NCBI GenBank assembly: GCA_000169355.1
Contig: AAXX01000001.1
Coordinates: 620,001 to 684,000, forward strand
Length of the DNA stretch: 64,000 nt
Direction of reading: 5' to 3'
Source of the DNA: Flavobacteria bacterium BAL38
GTDB lineage: Bacteria; Bacteroidota; Bacteroidia; Flavobacteriales; Flavobacteriaceae
The notes below the pieces were generated by a model that was given only the letters and a program-made list of their open reading frames with translations, did not search any database and was not told the origin of the DNA. Positions 8,495 through 15,870 of this stretch are shown piece by piece (position 1 is the stretch's first letter; the number at the start of each line of letters is the position of its first letter). Made by a program: the position numbers and the translations under genes.

Positions 8495-8998
8495 ATGGAA
8501 TTCAAAGAAGCAAAAAATAAATTCGTACAAACATGGGGAGCTTTAGGTTCTCAATGGGGCATTAACAAAACCATGGCGCAGATTCATGCGTTGTTGATGG
8601 TTTCGCACGAACCTGTTTCTATGGAAGACATTATGGAAGAATTGCAAATTTCGCGCGGTAATGCTTCGATGAATTTAAGAGCTTTAATGGATTGGGGAAT
8701 CGTTTACAAAGAATACAAAGCGGGTGAAAGACGTGAATTTTTTACTGCCGAAAAAGATTTAGACGAATTGGCTGTAAAAATTTCGAGAGAACGCAGCAAA
8801 CGCGAAATCAAACCAGCCTTGAAAGTGTTGAAAGAAGTTTCTTCAATACAATCAGACAACACAGAAGCAGAAAAACATTTTGTAGATCAAACTACAAAAT
8901 TATACGACTTCGTTTTAAAAGCGGATAACGTTTTGGATAAAATTACAGAATACAAAGACAATTGGTTGGCAAAATTGGTTGTTAAAATCATGAAATAA
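8495..8998 (+). CDS. GbsR/MarR-family transcriptional regulator
   Basis: A 167-residue winged-helix DNA-binding protein of the GbsR type. The N-terminal helix (KNKFVQTWGALGSQWGINKTMAQIHALL) and the recognition region MEDIMEELQISRGNASMNLRALMDWGIVYK at about residues 47-76 match the family. The wing follows (EYKAGERREFF), then a helical dimerisation tail. The start is ATG 8495; a TTG six codons earlier lies within the promoter. It heads a run of small co-directional genes (9053-11583) and may control them. The effector is unknown. Confidence 0.92.
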   Translation: MEFKEAKNKFVQTWGALGSQWGINKTMAQIHALLMVSHEPVSMEDIMEELQISRGNASMNLRALMDWGIVYKEYKAGERREFFTAEKDLDELAVKISRERSKREIKPALKVLKEVSSIQSDNTEAEKHFVDQTTKLYDFVLKADNVLDKITEYKDNWLAKLVVKIMK

Positions 8999-9011
8999 AA
9001 AAATTTAAGCA

Positions 9012-9033
9012 TAACTTTCAATTATTTCTGAAA
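9012..9033 (+). terminator. Weak stem-loop after the regulator gene
   Basis: ACTTTCA pairs with TGAAAGT around an eight-base AT loop, 14 nt after the regulator stop. It lacks a strong T tract, so it could be an attenuator or a weak terminator rather than a full stop. Confidence 0.35.
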
Positions 9034-9052
9034 GTATAAAATAATAGATAAT

Positions 9053-9406
9053 ATGAAAATAGTTAATAAAATCAATAAAGCTCTATTAATAATAACAATA
9101 ATATTAGACTTTACAATAATATTTGGATTGTATGCGCAGATTTTACTTGGGTTCATACAACTTTGTATTGCTCTATATATTTCATACAACTTTAAAAGAC
9201 TTGAGAAAAAACTCAAATATCAAATTATAAATTATTGGATTTATGTCTTCATATATTTTTCCTTTTTCACTTACCTATTTTTAGAAGATAAAAGTATTAT
9301 GGACAATTATATAATAATGATTACATCAATCATCATTACACCAATGATAATCGCAACATATTTCACAATAACATTAAATAAAATAGCATACCAAAATGAA
9401 AAATAA
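9053..9406 (+). CDS. Small polytopic membrane protein, unknown function
   Basis: 117 residues, strongly hydrophobic, with about four predicted membrane segments (near 8-30, 33-46, 58-76 and 82-105) separated by a basic loop (FKRLEKKLKYQ). No recognised family. ATG at 9053. Its stop overlaps the start of the next gene by 11 nt, which indicates translational coupling with the TIGR01777 epimerase. Confidence 0.7.
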   Translation: MKIVNKINKALLIITIILDFTIIFGLYAQILLGFIQLCIALYISYNFKRLEKKLKYQIINYWIYVFIYFSFFTYLFLEDKSIMDNYIIMITSIIITPMIIATYFTITLNKIAYQNEK

Positions 9407-10307
9407 ACTAATTATCGCAGCAGGAACTGGCTTTTTAGGAAAAGTATTAATCAATCATTTCAAAAATAAATTTGAAGAAATTGTAATTCTTACCAGAGGA
9501 AAATCTGAAAATAAAAACCAAATCAAATATGTGAATTGGAATGCAAAAACGTTTTCAGGCTGGGAGAAAGAACTAGAAAACGCTGATGTTGTAATAAACT
9601 TAGCTGGAAAATCTGTTGATTGCAGATATACCGAAAAAAATAAAGCAGAAATTTTAACTTCCAGAATTGATAGTACCAAAATACTAAACGAAGCCATTTT
9701 ACTATGTAATAACCCACCAAAACATTTCATAAACTCATCAACGGCAACTATTTATCGTCATTCAGAAGATAAAGAAATGGATGAATATTCAGGTGAAATT
9801 GGAAATGATTTTTCCATGAACGTTGCTAAAAGTTGGGAAAATACATTCTATGAAGTCGAAACGCCAAATACATTGAAAACAGCTATTAGAACTTCCATTG
9901 TTTTAGGAAAAGATGGAGGTGCATTTCTTCCATTAAAAAAACTTACACAAATTGGCTTAGGAGGAAAAAATGGGAACGGAAGACAATTCATCAGTTGGAT
10001 TCACGAAAAAGACTTTGCTAGAGCAGTAGAATTTATAATCGAAAAAGAACTTTCAGGAAACATCAATGTAGTTTCTCCAAAACCTATTCGAAATGAAACA
10101 TTCATGAAAAAACTTCAAGAAGCAATTGGAATTCCGTTTGGATTACCAATCTCAAAATCGATACTTAAAATTGGAGCAAAAATCATTAAAACAGAAACAG
10201 AATTGGTTTTAAAAAGTAGAAATGTTATCCCAAAACGATTAACAGAAAAAGGATTTGAATTTGAATTTGGTGAATTAGATAAAACATTTAAAAATTTATT
10301 ATCATGA
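9396..10307 (+). CDS. TIGR01777-family epimerase (NAD(P)-binding Rossmann protein)
   Basis: 303 residues. The N-terminal Rossmann fold has AAGTGFLGKVLINHF (dinucleotide-binding glycines), then VINLAGKSVDCRY and FINSSTATIYRH; the C-terminal half carries the RTSIVLGKDGGAFLPLKKLTQIGLGGKNGNGRQFISWIHEKDF segment (about 167-209) typical of TIGR01777 proteins. Family members are usually called sugar-nucleotide epimerases or SulA-like, but their substrate is not established. It overlaps both neighbours by a few bases and is therefore in one transcription unit with the small membrane proteins. Confidence 0.92.
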   Translation: MKNKLIIAAGTGFLGKVLINHFKNKFEEIVILTRGKSENKNQIKYVNWNAKTFSGWEKELENADVVINLAGKSVDCRYTEKNKAEILTSRIDSTKILNEAILLCNNPPKHFINSSTATIYRHSEDKEMDEYSGEIGNDFSMNVAKSWENTFYEVETPNTLKTAIRTSIVLGKDGGAFLPLKKLTQIGLGGKNGNGRQFISWIHEKDFARAVEFIIEKELSGNINVVSPKPIRNETFMKKLQEAIGIPFGLPISKSILKIGAKIIKTETELVLKSRNVIPKRLTEKGFEFEFGELDKTFKNLLS

Positions 10308-10648
10308 ACCTCAACATCATCGCCTACCTAATCTATTTTAACATTACAGCCATCATCATAGTGAAAGTTGGGAAAATCTGTTATCAAAACGGAAACATTT
10401 TCGTTTCGCAATTGATTCCTAATCACGAAGACTTGTGTCATAAAATAAATCAATTGCTTTTGGTGGGTTATTATTTACTAAACATTGGTTATTGTGCGAT
10501 GACAATCATTTCTTGGAAACAAATTGAAAACATCACGCAACTCATTGAAGTGATTACCTCAAAATCGGCTTTCATTATTTTTGCGATTGCCGTAATGCAT
10601 TACATCAACATCATTTTATTAACAAATTACATCAAAAAATTAATTTAA
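10304..10648 (+). CDS. Small membrane protein, tandem paralogue A, unknown function
   Basis: 114 residues with about three membrane segments (near 3-22, 47-70 and 88-107). The start overlaps the epimerase stop in an ATGA arrangement. The central segment NQLLLVGYYLLNIGYCAMTI aligns with NKLFETGFYLLNLGFALMIL of the next protein, and the preceding loop (CYQNGNIFVSQL versus LFKNSKIYMLDI) also matches, so the two are diverged duplicates. No recognised function. Confidence 0.72.
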   Translation: MNLNIIAYLIYFNITAIIIVKVGKICYQNGNIFVSQLIPNHEDLCHKINQLLLVGYYLLNIGYCAMTIISWKQIENITQLIEVITSKSAFIIFAIAVMHYINIILLTNYIKKLI

Positions 10649-10659
10649 ACACACGTATT

Positions 10660-11046
10660 ATGGAAACTTCAAAAATTTTAATCGGTTATGCAATTTATCT
10701 TCCAATTGCTTTATTTTTAACCTACTATGTTTCAAAAACACTTTTTAAAAACAGTAAAATTTATATGTTGGATATATTTAAAGGAAGAGAAGAAATTGCC
10801 AACGCCACCAATAAACTATTCGAAACCGGATTTTATTTACTGAATTTAGGTTTTGCTCTTATGATATTGGAAATATATTTATACAAAGATAGTTACCAAG
10901 AATTGATTGAAAAACTAAGCTATAAAATTGGCGGATTTTCAATTTATTTGGGAATTATGCTATTCTTAAATCTCTACTTCTTCTTCAGAGGAAAACGAAA
11001 AGCAAGTCAAGCACAAGTAGAACAACGAATGGTTATTAATGGGTAA
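10660..11046 (+). CDS. Small membrane protein, tandem paralogue B, unknown function
   Basis: 128 residues, starting 12 nt after paralogue A. It has three predicted membrane segments (near 6-26, 58-76 and 92-111) and a basic cytoplasmic tail (FRGKRKASQAQVEQR). The shared G(Y/F)YLLN(I/L)G(Y/F) motif in the middle segment links it to paralogue A. A perfect 13-bp stem-loop follows immediately (11053-11085). Confidence 0.75.
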   Translation: METSKILIGYAIYLPIALFLTYYVSKTLFKNSKIYMLDIFKGREEIANATNKLFETGFYLLNLGFALMILEIYLYKDSYQELIEKLSYKIGGFSIYLGIMLFLNLYFFFRGKRKASQAQVEQRMVING

Positions 11047-11052
11047 ATTCAC

Positions 11053-11085
11053 AATCCTGACAGGTTTTTGATACCTGTCAGGATT
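11053..11085. repeat. Perfect 13-bp stem-loop, dispersed-repeat type
   Basis: AATCCTGACAGGT (11053-11065), loop TTTTGAT, then ACCTGTCAGGATT (11073-11085). It begins six bases after one stop codon and ends 12 bases before the ATG of the next gene. It may act as a partial terminator or mRNA-stabilising hairpin. The same kind of CCTGACAGG hairpin is familiar from other Flavobacterium genomes (general knowledge, not checked here). Confidence 0.75.
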
Positions 11086-11097
11086 ATATCAAATAAA

Positions 11098-11583
11098 ATG
11101 ACAAAAATTCAACGAACCACAACAATCAACGCACCAATTGAAATCGTTTTCAATAATTCAAGAAATATAGACATCCATCAATATTCAGCAAGTAAAACAA
11201 ATGAAAAAGCAATTGCTGGTATAACTTCAGGATTAATTAACAAAGGAGAAACGGTGACATGGAAAGGCAAACATTTTGGAATTTACATGCAACATGAAAG
11301 CATAATCTCTGAAATGGATTTTCCAAACTATTTCGTTGACGAACAAGTAAAAGGACATTTCAAAAGTTTCAAACACGAACATATTTTCCAACGTAAAGAA
11401 AATCAAACTTTAATGACTGATATTTTAGAGTATGAAACTCCTTTTGGTTTTATTGGGAAACTAATGGATAAAATTATCTTGAAAAATCATTTAAAAAATT
11501 TCATAATATATAGAAATTCGATTTTAAAAGAACTATCAGAAAACCACCAACACCAACCACCACAAAATCGGAACACTTTCTAA
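11098..11583 (+). CDS. SRPBCC-fold protein (START/Bet v1-like)
   Basis: 161 residues from ATG 11098; an upstream ATT-type extension would run through the stem-loop and is not used. Opening IQRTTTINAPIEIVFNNSRNID is the usual SRPBCC entry (strand then helix), and the TDILEYETPFGFIGKLMDKIILKNHLKNFIIYRNSILKEL end is the long C-terminal helix seen in proteins that neighbour TIGR01777 epimerases. Such proteins bind hydrophobic ligands; the ligand is unknown. The last 16 codons (48 bp) overlap the convergent UbiA-like gene, which gives an atypical Gln/Asn/Pro-rich tail (HQHQPPQNRN). Confidence 0.85.
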   Translation: MTKIQRTTTINAPIEIVFNNSRNIDIHQYSASKTNEKAIAGITSGLINKGETVTWKGKHFGIYMQHESIISEMDFPNYFVDEQVKGHFKSFKHEHIFQRKENQTLMTDILEYETPFGFIGKLMDKIILKNHLKNFIIYRNSILKELSENHQHQPPQNRNTF

Positions 11584-12351
11584 CCAAAATGATGCATAAT
11601 ATCTCGAACGATTTTCGTTAGCAAAAAAGAGAAAAATAGCAATAGTGCCACATACAATAAATTTAAAAAACAAAGGTAAAAAATGGTGATTATTGGTATA
11701 AAAAAACTCTAAAGCAAGCAGCAAAAGAAGTAATATATAACCCAATTTCTTTGTCAACTTCACTCCTATTTTCTGTGGAACAGTTTGTAAATGTGGATCA
11801 TCAAATGTAATATCCACAATTTCAAAAACCAAAACAAGTGAAAAAACTAACAAAAAACGCTGAATCGACATTAACAAAACATCGTAAGAAAATGCAATAT
11901 GCGCTTCTTGTAATGGTAATAAAACTGTTACCCCAACCCAAGTAATTCCAACGATATAAATTTTTACACCTTTCCAATTTCTTGCGTTTTGTTTGTTTGG
12001 AAAAAAGGGTAATGTATATAATAAGGTTAATCCTAAAAAAACAAAAGCACTCGTTTGGGTAACCCAACTCAATTGTAGAAAAAAATAAAAACAAGCAATT
12101 GAAGATAAAAAACTAATCAACACAATTCCTTTTAGTTCTTTTTTGATTTTATTTTTGTTTAACCTTGCTAGTGCATCATACTTCACAAAATTATACCCAA
12201 CGACCGTGCCAAAAAAAGCAAAGAAAGCAACCGATAAACCGCCGTCAATATTAGAAAAAAACTGCGTCATCGACACCAATGCAAAAGCGGATAATGCCAC
12301 ATGTAAACTACTATTGATATAAAAATCGAGAATTTTCTTTAAAACCACCAT
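11536..12351 (-). CDS. UbiA-like integral membrane protein with degenerate active site
   Basis: 271 residues with about eight or nine hydrophobic segments, resembling the UbiA prenyltransferase fold. The first aspartate motif expected as NDxxDxxxD is replaced by NFVKYDALA (residues 54-62), while a second-loop-like segment is kept (EIVDITFDDPHLQTVPQKIGVK, about residues 176-197). It may therefore be a non-catalytic or altered-specificity homologue. Its 3' end overlaps the convergent SRPBCC gene by 48 bp. No neighbour shows a quinone or carotenoid pathway. Confidence 0.75.
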   Translation of the reverse strand: MVVLKKILDFYINSSLHVALSAFALVSMTQFFSNIDGGLSVAFFAFFGTVVGYNFVKYDALARLNKNKIKKELKGIVLISFLSSIACFYFFLQLSWVTQTSAFVFLGLTLLYTLPFFPNKQNARNWKGVKIYIVGITWVGVTVLLPLQEAHIAFSYDVLLMSIQRFLLVFSLVLVFEIVDITFDDPHLQTVPQKIGVKLTKKLGYILLLLLLALEFFYTNNHHFLPLFFKFIVCGTIAIFLFFANENRSRYYASFWLESVPILWWLVLVVF

Positions 12352-12501
12352 TCAACAAAAATAAGCAATCTGTTAATAAGACTCGATTTTAGTTGATAAA
12401 ATCACAAAAAATCACATTTTAAAAACAAATTATTACAAGATTAATAATTACTTTTGTTGTCCAAAACAACACATAATAACACACATACACATTTTTAATA
12501 A

Positions 12502-15345
12502 ATGAGAACAGATGCATTCGCTTTGAGACATTTAGGGCCACGTGAAAGTGACTTAAATCACATGTTTAAAACGGTTGGTGTAGAAACTTTAGACCAATTA
12601 ATTTTCGAAACTATTCCAGATGATATTCGTTTAAAAAACGACTTAAATTTAGATGAACCAATGACGGAGTATGAGTATTTAGCTCACATTCAGGAATTAG
12701 GAAAGAAAAATAAAGTATTCAAATCATACATTGGTTTAGGATATCACCCAGCGATCGTTCCGGCGGTTATTCAAAGAAATATTTTTGAAAACCCAGGATG
12801 GTACACCGCTTACACGCCTTATCAAGCAGAAATTGCACAAGGTCGTTTAGAAGCGATTTTAAATTTCCAAACTACGGTTATTGAATTAACAGGTATGGAA
12901 ATTGCAAATGCTTCTTTATTAGATGAAGGAACGGCTGCTGCAGAAGCAATGGCATTACTTTTCGATGTAAGAACTCGCGATCAAAAGAAAAATAACGTGA
13001 AGAAATTCTTCGTTTCGGAAGAAATTTTACCACAAACGTTATCTGTATTACAAACACGTTCTACTCCTTTAAATATTGAATTAGTAGTTGGAAATCACGA
13101 AACTTTTGATTTTTCTACCGAATTTTTTGGAGCAATATTACAATATCCAGGAAAATATGGTCAAGTTTATGACTATGCAGGTTTTATTGCAAAAGCAGCA
13201 GAAAGCGAAATTAAAGTAGCAGTTGCTGCTGATATTTTATCGTTAGCAAAATTAACTTCTCCAGGTGAAATGGGAGCTGCAGTTGTTGTTGGAACTACAC
13301 AACGTTTTGGAATTCCAATGGGTTATGGTGGTCCACACGCTGGATATTTTGCAACAAAAGAAGAATACAAACGTTCTATGCCAGGTCGTATCATTGGTGT
13401 TTCTATCGACACAAACGGAAACCGTGCATTACGTATGGCGTTAGGAACTCGAGAACAACATATTAAACGTGAAAAAGCAACTTCAAATATTTGTACTGCT
13501 CAAGTTCTATTGGCTGTTATGGCAGGAATGTACGCAGTTTTTCACGGACCAAAAGGTTTACAATATATTGCTGATAAAGTGCATGCTTCTGCGGTTACCA
13601 CTGCTGACGCTTTAAATAAATTAGGGGTTTACCAAACCAATTCCGCTTTCTTCGATACGATTTTAGTAAAAGCTGATGCTGCTAAAGTTAAAGCAATTGC
13701 TGAAAAACACGAAGTAAACTTTTTCTATCCAGATGCTGAAACGATTTCGATTTCTTTTAACGAAACGACTTCTATAAATGATATCAACCAAATCATTGTG
13801 ATTTTTGCTGAAGCTACTGGAAAAGACGCTTTTACAATAAGTCAATTAGGGAATGATACAATGGTTCCTGAGAACTTGGTAAGAAAATCAACTTTCTTGC
13901 AATATGATGTTTTCAACAACCATCATTCAGAGTCGCAATTGATGCGTTACATTAAAAAATTAGAACGTAAAGATTTATCGTTGAATCATTCTATGATTTC
14001 GTTAGGTTCTTGTACAATGAAATTAAATGCTGCTGCCGAAATGTTGCCTTTATCTATGGCAAATTGGAACAGTATTCACCCTTTTGCTCCAATTGAACAA
14101 GCGGAAGGTTATCAAATCATGTTGAAAAAATTAGAGCAACAATTGAATGTAGTAACTGGTTTTCAAGGAACTACGTTACAACCTAACTCTGGTGCTCAAG
14201 GTGAATATGCCGGTTTAATGGCCATTCGTGCTTACCATTTATCAAGAGGTGACAACCACAGAAATGTGTGTTTGATTCCAGCTTCAGCTCACGGAACCAA
14301 TCCAGCTTCTGCTGCTATGGCGGGAATGGAAATCATCGTAACAAAAACCATGGAAAATGGAAATATCGATGTAGAAGATTTAAGAGCAAAAGCAATCTTA
14401 CACAAAGATAAATTATCGGCTTTGATGGTTACTTATCCATCAACTCACGGAGTTTTTGAAAGTGCTATTATCGAAATCACGAATATCATCCATGAAAATG
14501 GAGGTTTAGTATATATGGATGGCGCTAATATGAATGCACAAGTAGGATTAACAAACCCGGCTACAATTGGCGCAGATGTATGTCACTTAAACTTACACAA
14601 AACTTTTGCTATTCCACACGGTGGTGGTGGACCAGGAGTTGGACCAATTTGCGTGAACGAAAAATTAGTTCCGTTTTTACCAACTAATCCTATTATTCCA
14701 ACAGGAGGAAATCAAGCCATTACAGCTATTTCTTCTGCTCCTTATGGTTCGGCTTTAGTTTGCTTGATTTCTTATGGCTACATCACCATGTTAGGTGCTG
14801 AAGGTTTAACCAATGCTACTAAATATGCTATCTTAAATGCAAATTACATGAAAGCGCGTTTAGACGAACATTACCCAGTTTTATACTCTGGAGAAATGGG
14901 AAGAGCCGCTCACGAAATGATTTTAGATTGTAGAGCTTTTGAAGAAAAAGGAATCAAGGTAACGGATATTGCAAAACGTTTAATGGATTATGGTTTCCAT
15001 GCGCCAACGGTTTCTTTCCCAGTAGCTGGAACATTAATGATAGAACCAACTGAATCGGAAGATTTAGCCGAATTAGATCGTTTTTGTGATGCGATGATTT
15101 CTATTCGTAAAGAAATTGAAGCTTCTTCAAAAGAAGATGCCAATAATATTTTAAGAAACGCTCCTCATACTTTAGCAATGGTTACAGCTAACGATTGGGT
15201 TTTCCCATACACAAGAGAACAAGCTGCTTATGCATTAGATTATATAGCGGAGAATAAATTTTGGCCAACAGTTCGTCGTATTGATGAAGCTTATGGAGAT
15301 AGAAATTTAGTATGTTCTTGTGCACCAATTGAAGCTTATATGTAG
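12502..15345 (+). CDS. gcvP: Glycine dehydrogenase (decarboxylating), P-protein
   Basis: Pyridoxal-phosphate enzyme of the glycine cleavage system; decarboxylates glycine and passes the aminomethyl group to GcvH. It is the single-chain form (947 residues) with N-half and C-half fused. The PLP lysine is K700 in LNLHKTFAIPHGGGGPG. The start MRTDAFALRHLGPRE is the normal family start. The other system genes (gcvT, gcvH) are not in the window. A TACTTTTG -7-like box lies at 12449-12456 with no good -33 partner. No glycine riboswitch is evident in the 150-nt leader. A strong terminator follows. Confidence 0.98.
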   Translation: MRTDAFALRHLGPRESDLNHMFKTVGVETLDQLIFETIPDDIRLKNDLNLDEPMTEYEYLAHIQELGKKNKVFKSYIGLGYHPAIVPAVIQRNIFENPGWYTAYTPYQAEIAQGRLEAILNFQTTVIELTGMEIANASLLDEGTAAAEAMALLFDVRTRDQKKNNVKKFFVSEEILPQTLSVLQTRSTPLNIELVVGNHETFDFSTEFFGAILQYPGKYGQVYDYAGFIAKAAESEIKVAVAADILSLAKLTSPGEMGAAVVVGTTQRFGIPMGYGGPHAGYFATKEEYKRSMPGRIIGVSIDTNGNRALRMALGTREQHIKREKATSNICTAQVLLAVMAGMYAVFHGPKGLQYIADKVHASAVTTADALNKLGVYQTNSAFFDTILVKADAAKVKAIAEKHEVNFFYPDAETISISFNETTSINDINQIIVIFAEATGKDAFTISQLGNDTMVPENLVRKSTFLQYDVFNNHHSESQLMRYIKKLERKDLSLNHSMISLGSCTMKLNAAAEMLPLSMANWNSIHPFAPIEQAEGYQIMLKKLEQQLNVVTGFQGTTLQPNSGAQGEYAGLMAIRAYHLSRGDNHRNVCLIPASAHGTNPASAAMAGMEIIVTKTMENGNIDVEDLRAKAILHKDKLSALMVTYPSTHGVFESAIIEITNIIHENGGLVYMDGANMNAQVGLTNPATIGADVCHLNLHKTFAIPHGGGGPGVGPICVNEKLVPFLPTNPIIPTGGNQAITAISSAPYGSALVCLISYGYITMLGAEGLTNATKYAILNANYMKARLDEHYPVLYSGEMGRAAHEMILDCRAFEEKGIKVTDIAKRLMDYGFHAPTVSFPVAGTLMIEPTESEDLAELDRFCDAMISIRKEIEASSKEDANNILRNAPHTLAMVTANDWVFPYTREQAAYALDYIAENKFWPTVRRIDEAYGDRNLVCSCAPIEAYM

Positions 15346-15375
15346 TATCAAGATTCGAGAATTAAGTATTAAGAT

Positions 15376-15412
15376 AAAGGTTTCAAGTTAAAAAATTTGA
15401 AACCTTTTTTTT
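15376..15412 (+). terminator. Terminator after gcvP
   Basis: AAAGGTTTCAA (15376-15386) pairs with TTGAAACCTTT (15397-15407), followed by a run of T. Confidence 0.85.
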
Positions 15413-15450
15413 TACACATTACCCATCACCTTTAACCCATTACCAAAAAA

Positions 15451-15822
15451 ATGACCGACATCGAAACTAGAGAAGATATTCTATTAATCATGCGCAAGTT
15501 TTACGACAAACTTTTAGCGGATGATTCGATTAATTTTTTCTTTACGAAAATCACCACCGTTGACCAACATCTGGAAGCGCATTTTGAAATTTTAGCAACT
15601 TTTTGGGAACAATCGTTGTTTTTAAAAGGCGGCTACTATAACAATATGTTTTCGATTCATAAAGACGTTCACGAAAAACAGACTTTCACAAAAGCACATT
15701 ATGATACTTGGCTACAGCATTTCAATTCAACGATTGATGAACATTTCGAAGGAAAATATGCTGAACAAATGAAAACACAAGCATTGAGCATGGCAACTAT
15801 AATGCAGATAAAGTTTCAATAA
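15451..15822 (+). CDS. Group III truncated hemoglobin
   Basis: 123 residues of the 2-on-2 globin fold, group III (Ctb-like), a haem protein that binds oxygen or NO. Recognisable parts are the A/B helices (REDILLIMRKFYDKLLADDSINFFF), the FWEQSLF segment with the conserved Trp, and the F-helix/H region IHKDVHEKQTFTKAHYDTWLQHF; His70 or His74 is the likely proximal ligand. It lies between gcvP and a convergent gene, bounded by terminators on both sides, so it is monocistronic. Confidence 0.88.
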   Translation: MTDIETREDILLIMRKFYDKLLADDSINFFFTKITTVDQHLEAHFEILATFWEQSLFLKGGYYNNMFSIHKDVHEKQTFTKAHYDTWLQHFNSTIDEHFEGKYAEQMKTQALSMATIMQIKFQ

Positions 15823-15854
15823 AAAAAGCTGTTTCTATTTTGAAACAGCTTTTT
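15823..15854. terminator. Bidirectional terminator between globin and RCC1 genes
   Basis: AAAAAGCTGTTTC (15823-15835) pairs perfectly with GAAACAGCTTTTT (15842-15854). It serves the plus-strand globin and the minus-strand RCC1 gene. Confidence 0.85.
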
Positions 15855-15870
15855 AAATTAACTCAAAAAC

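Noticed and set aside
9022..9216. 64-aa minus-strand ORF opposite the small membrane protein gene
   Set aside because: Antisense to 9053-9406, which has better start, coupling and membrane topology.
9455..9730. 91-aa antisense ORF within the TIGR01777 gene
   Set aside because: Shadow frame of a well-supported gene; no RBS, promoter or family resemblance.
12352..12501. Glycine riboswitch ahead of gcvP
   Set aside because: The 150-nt leader shows none of the conserved paired elements I would expect, and is AT-rich.
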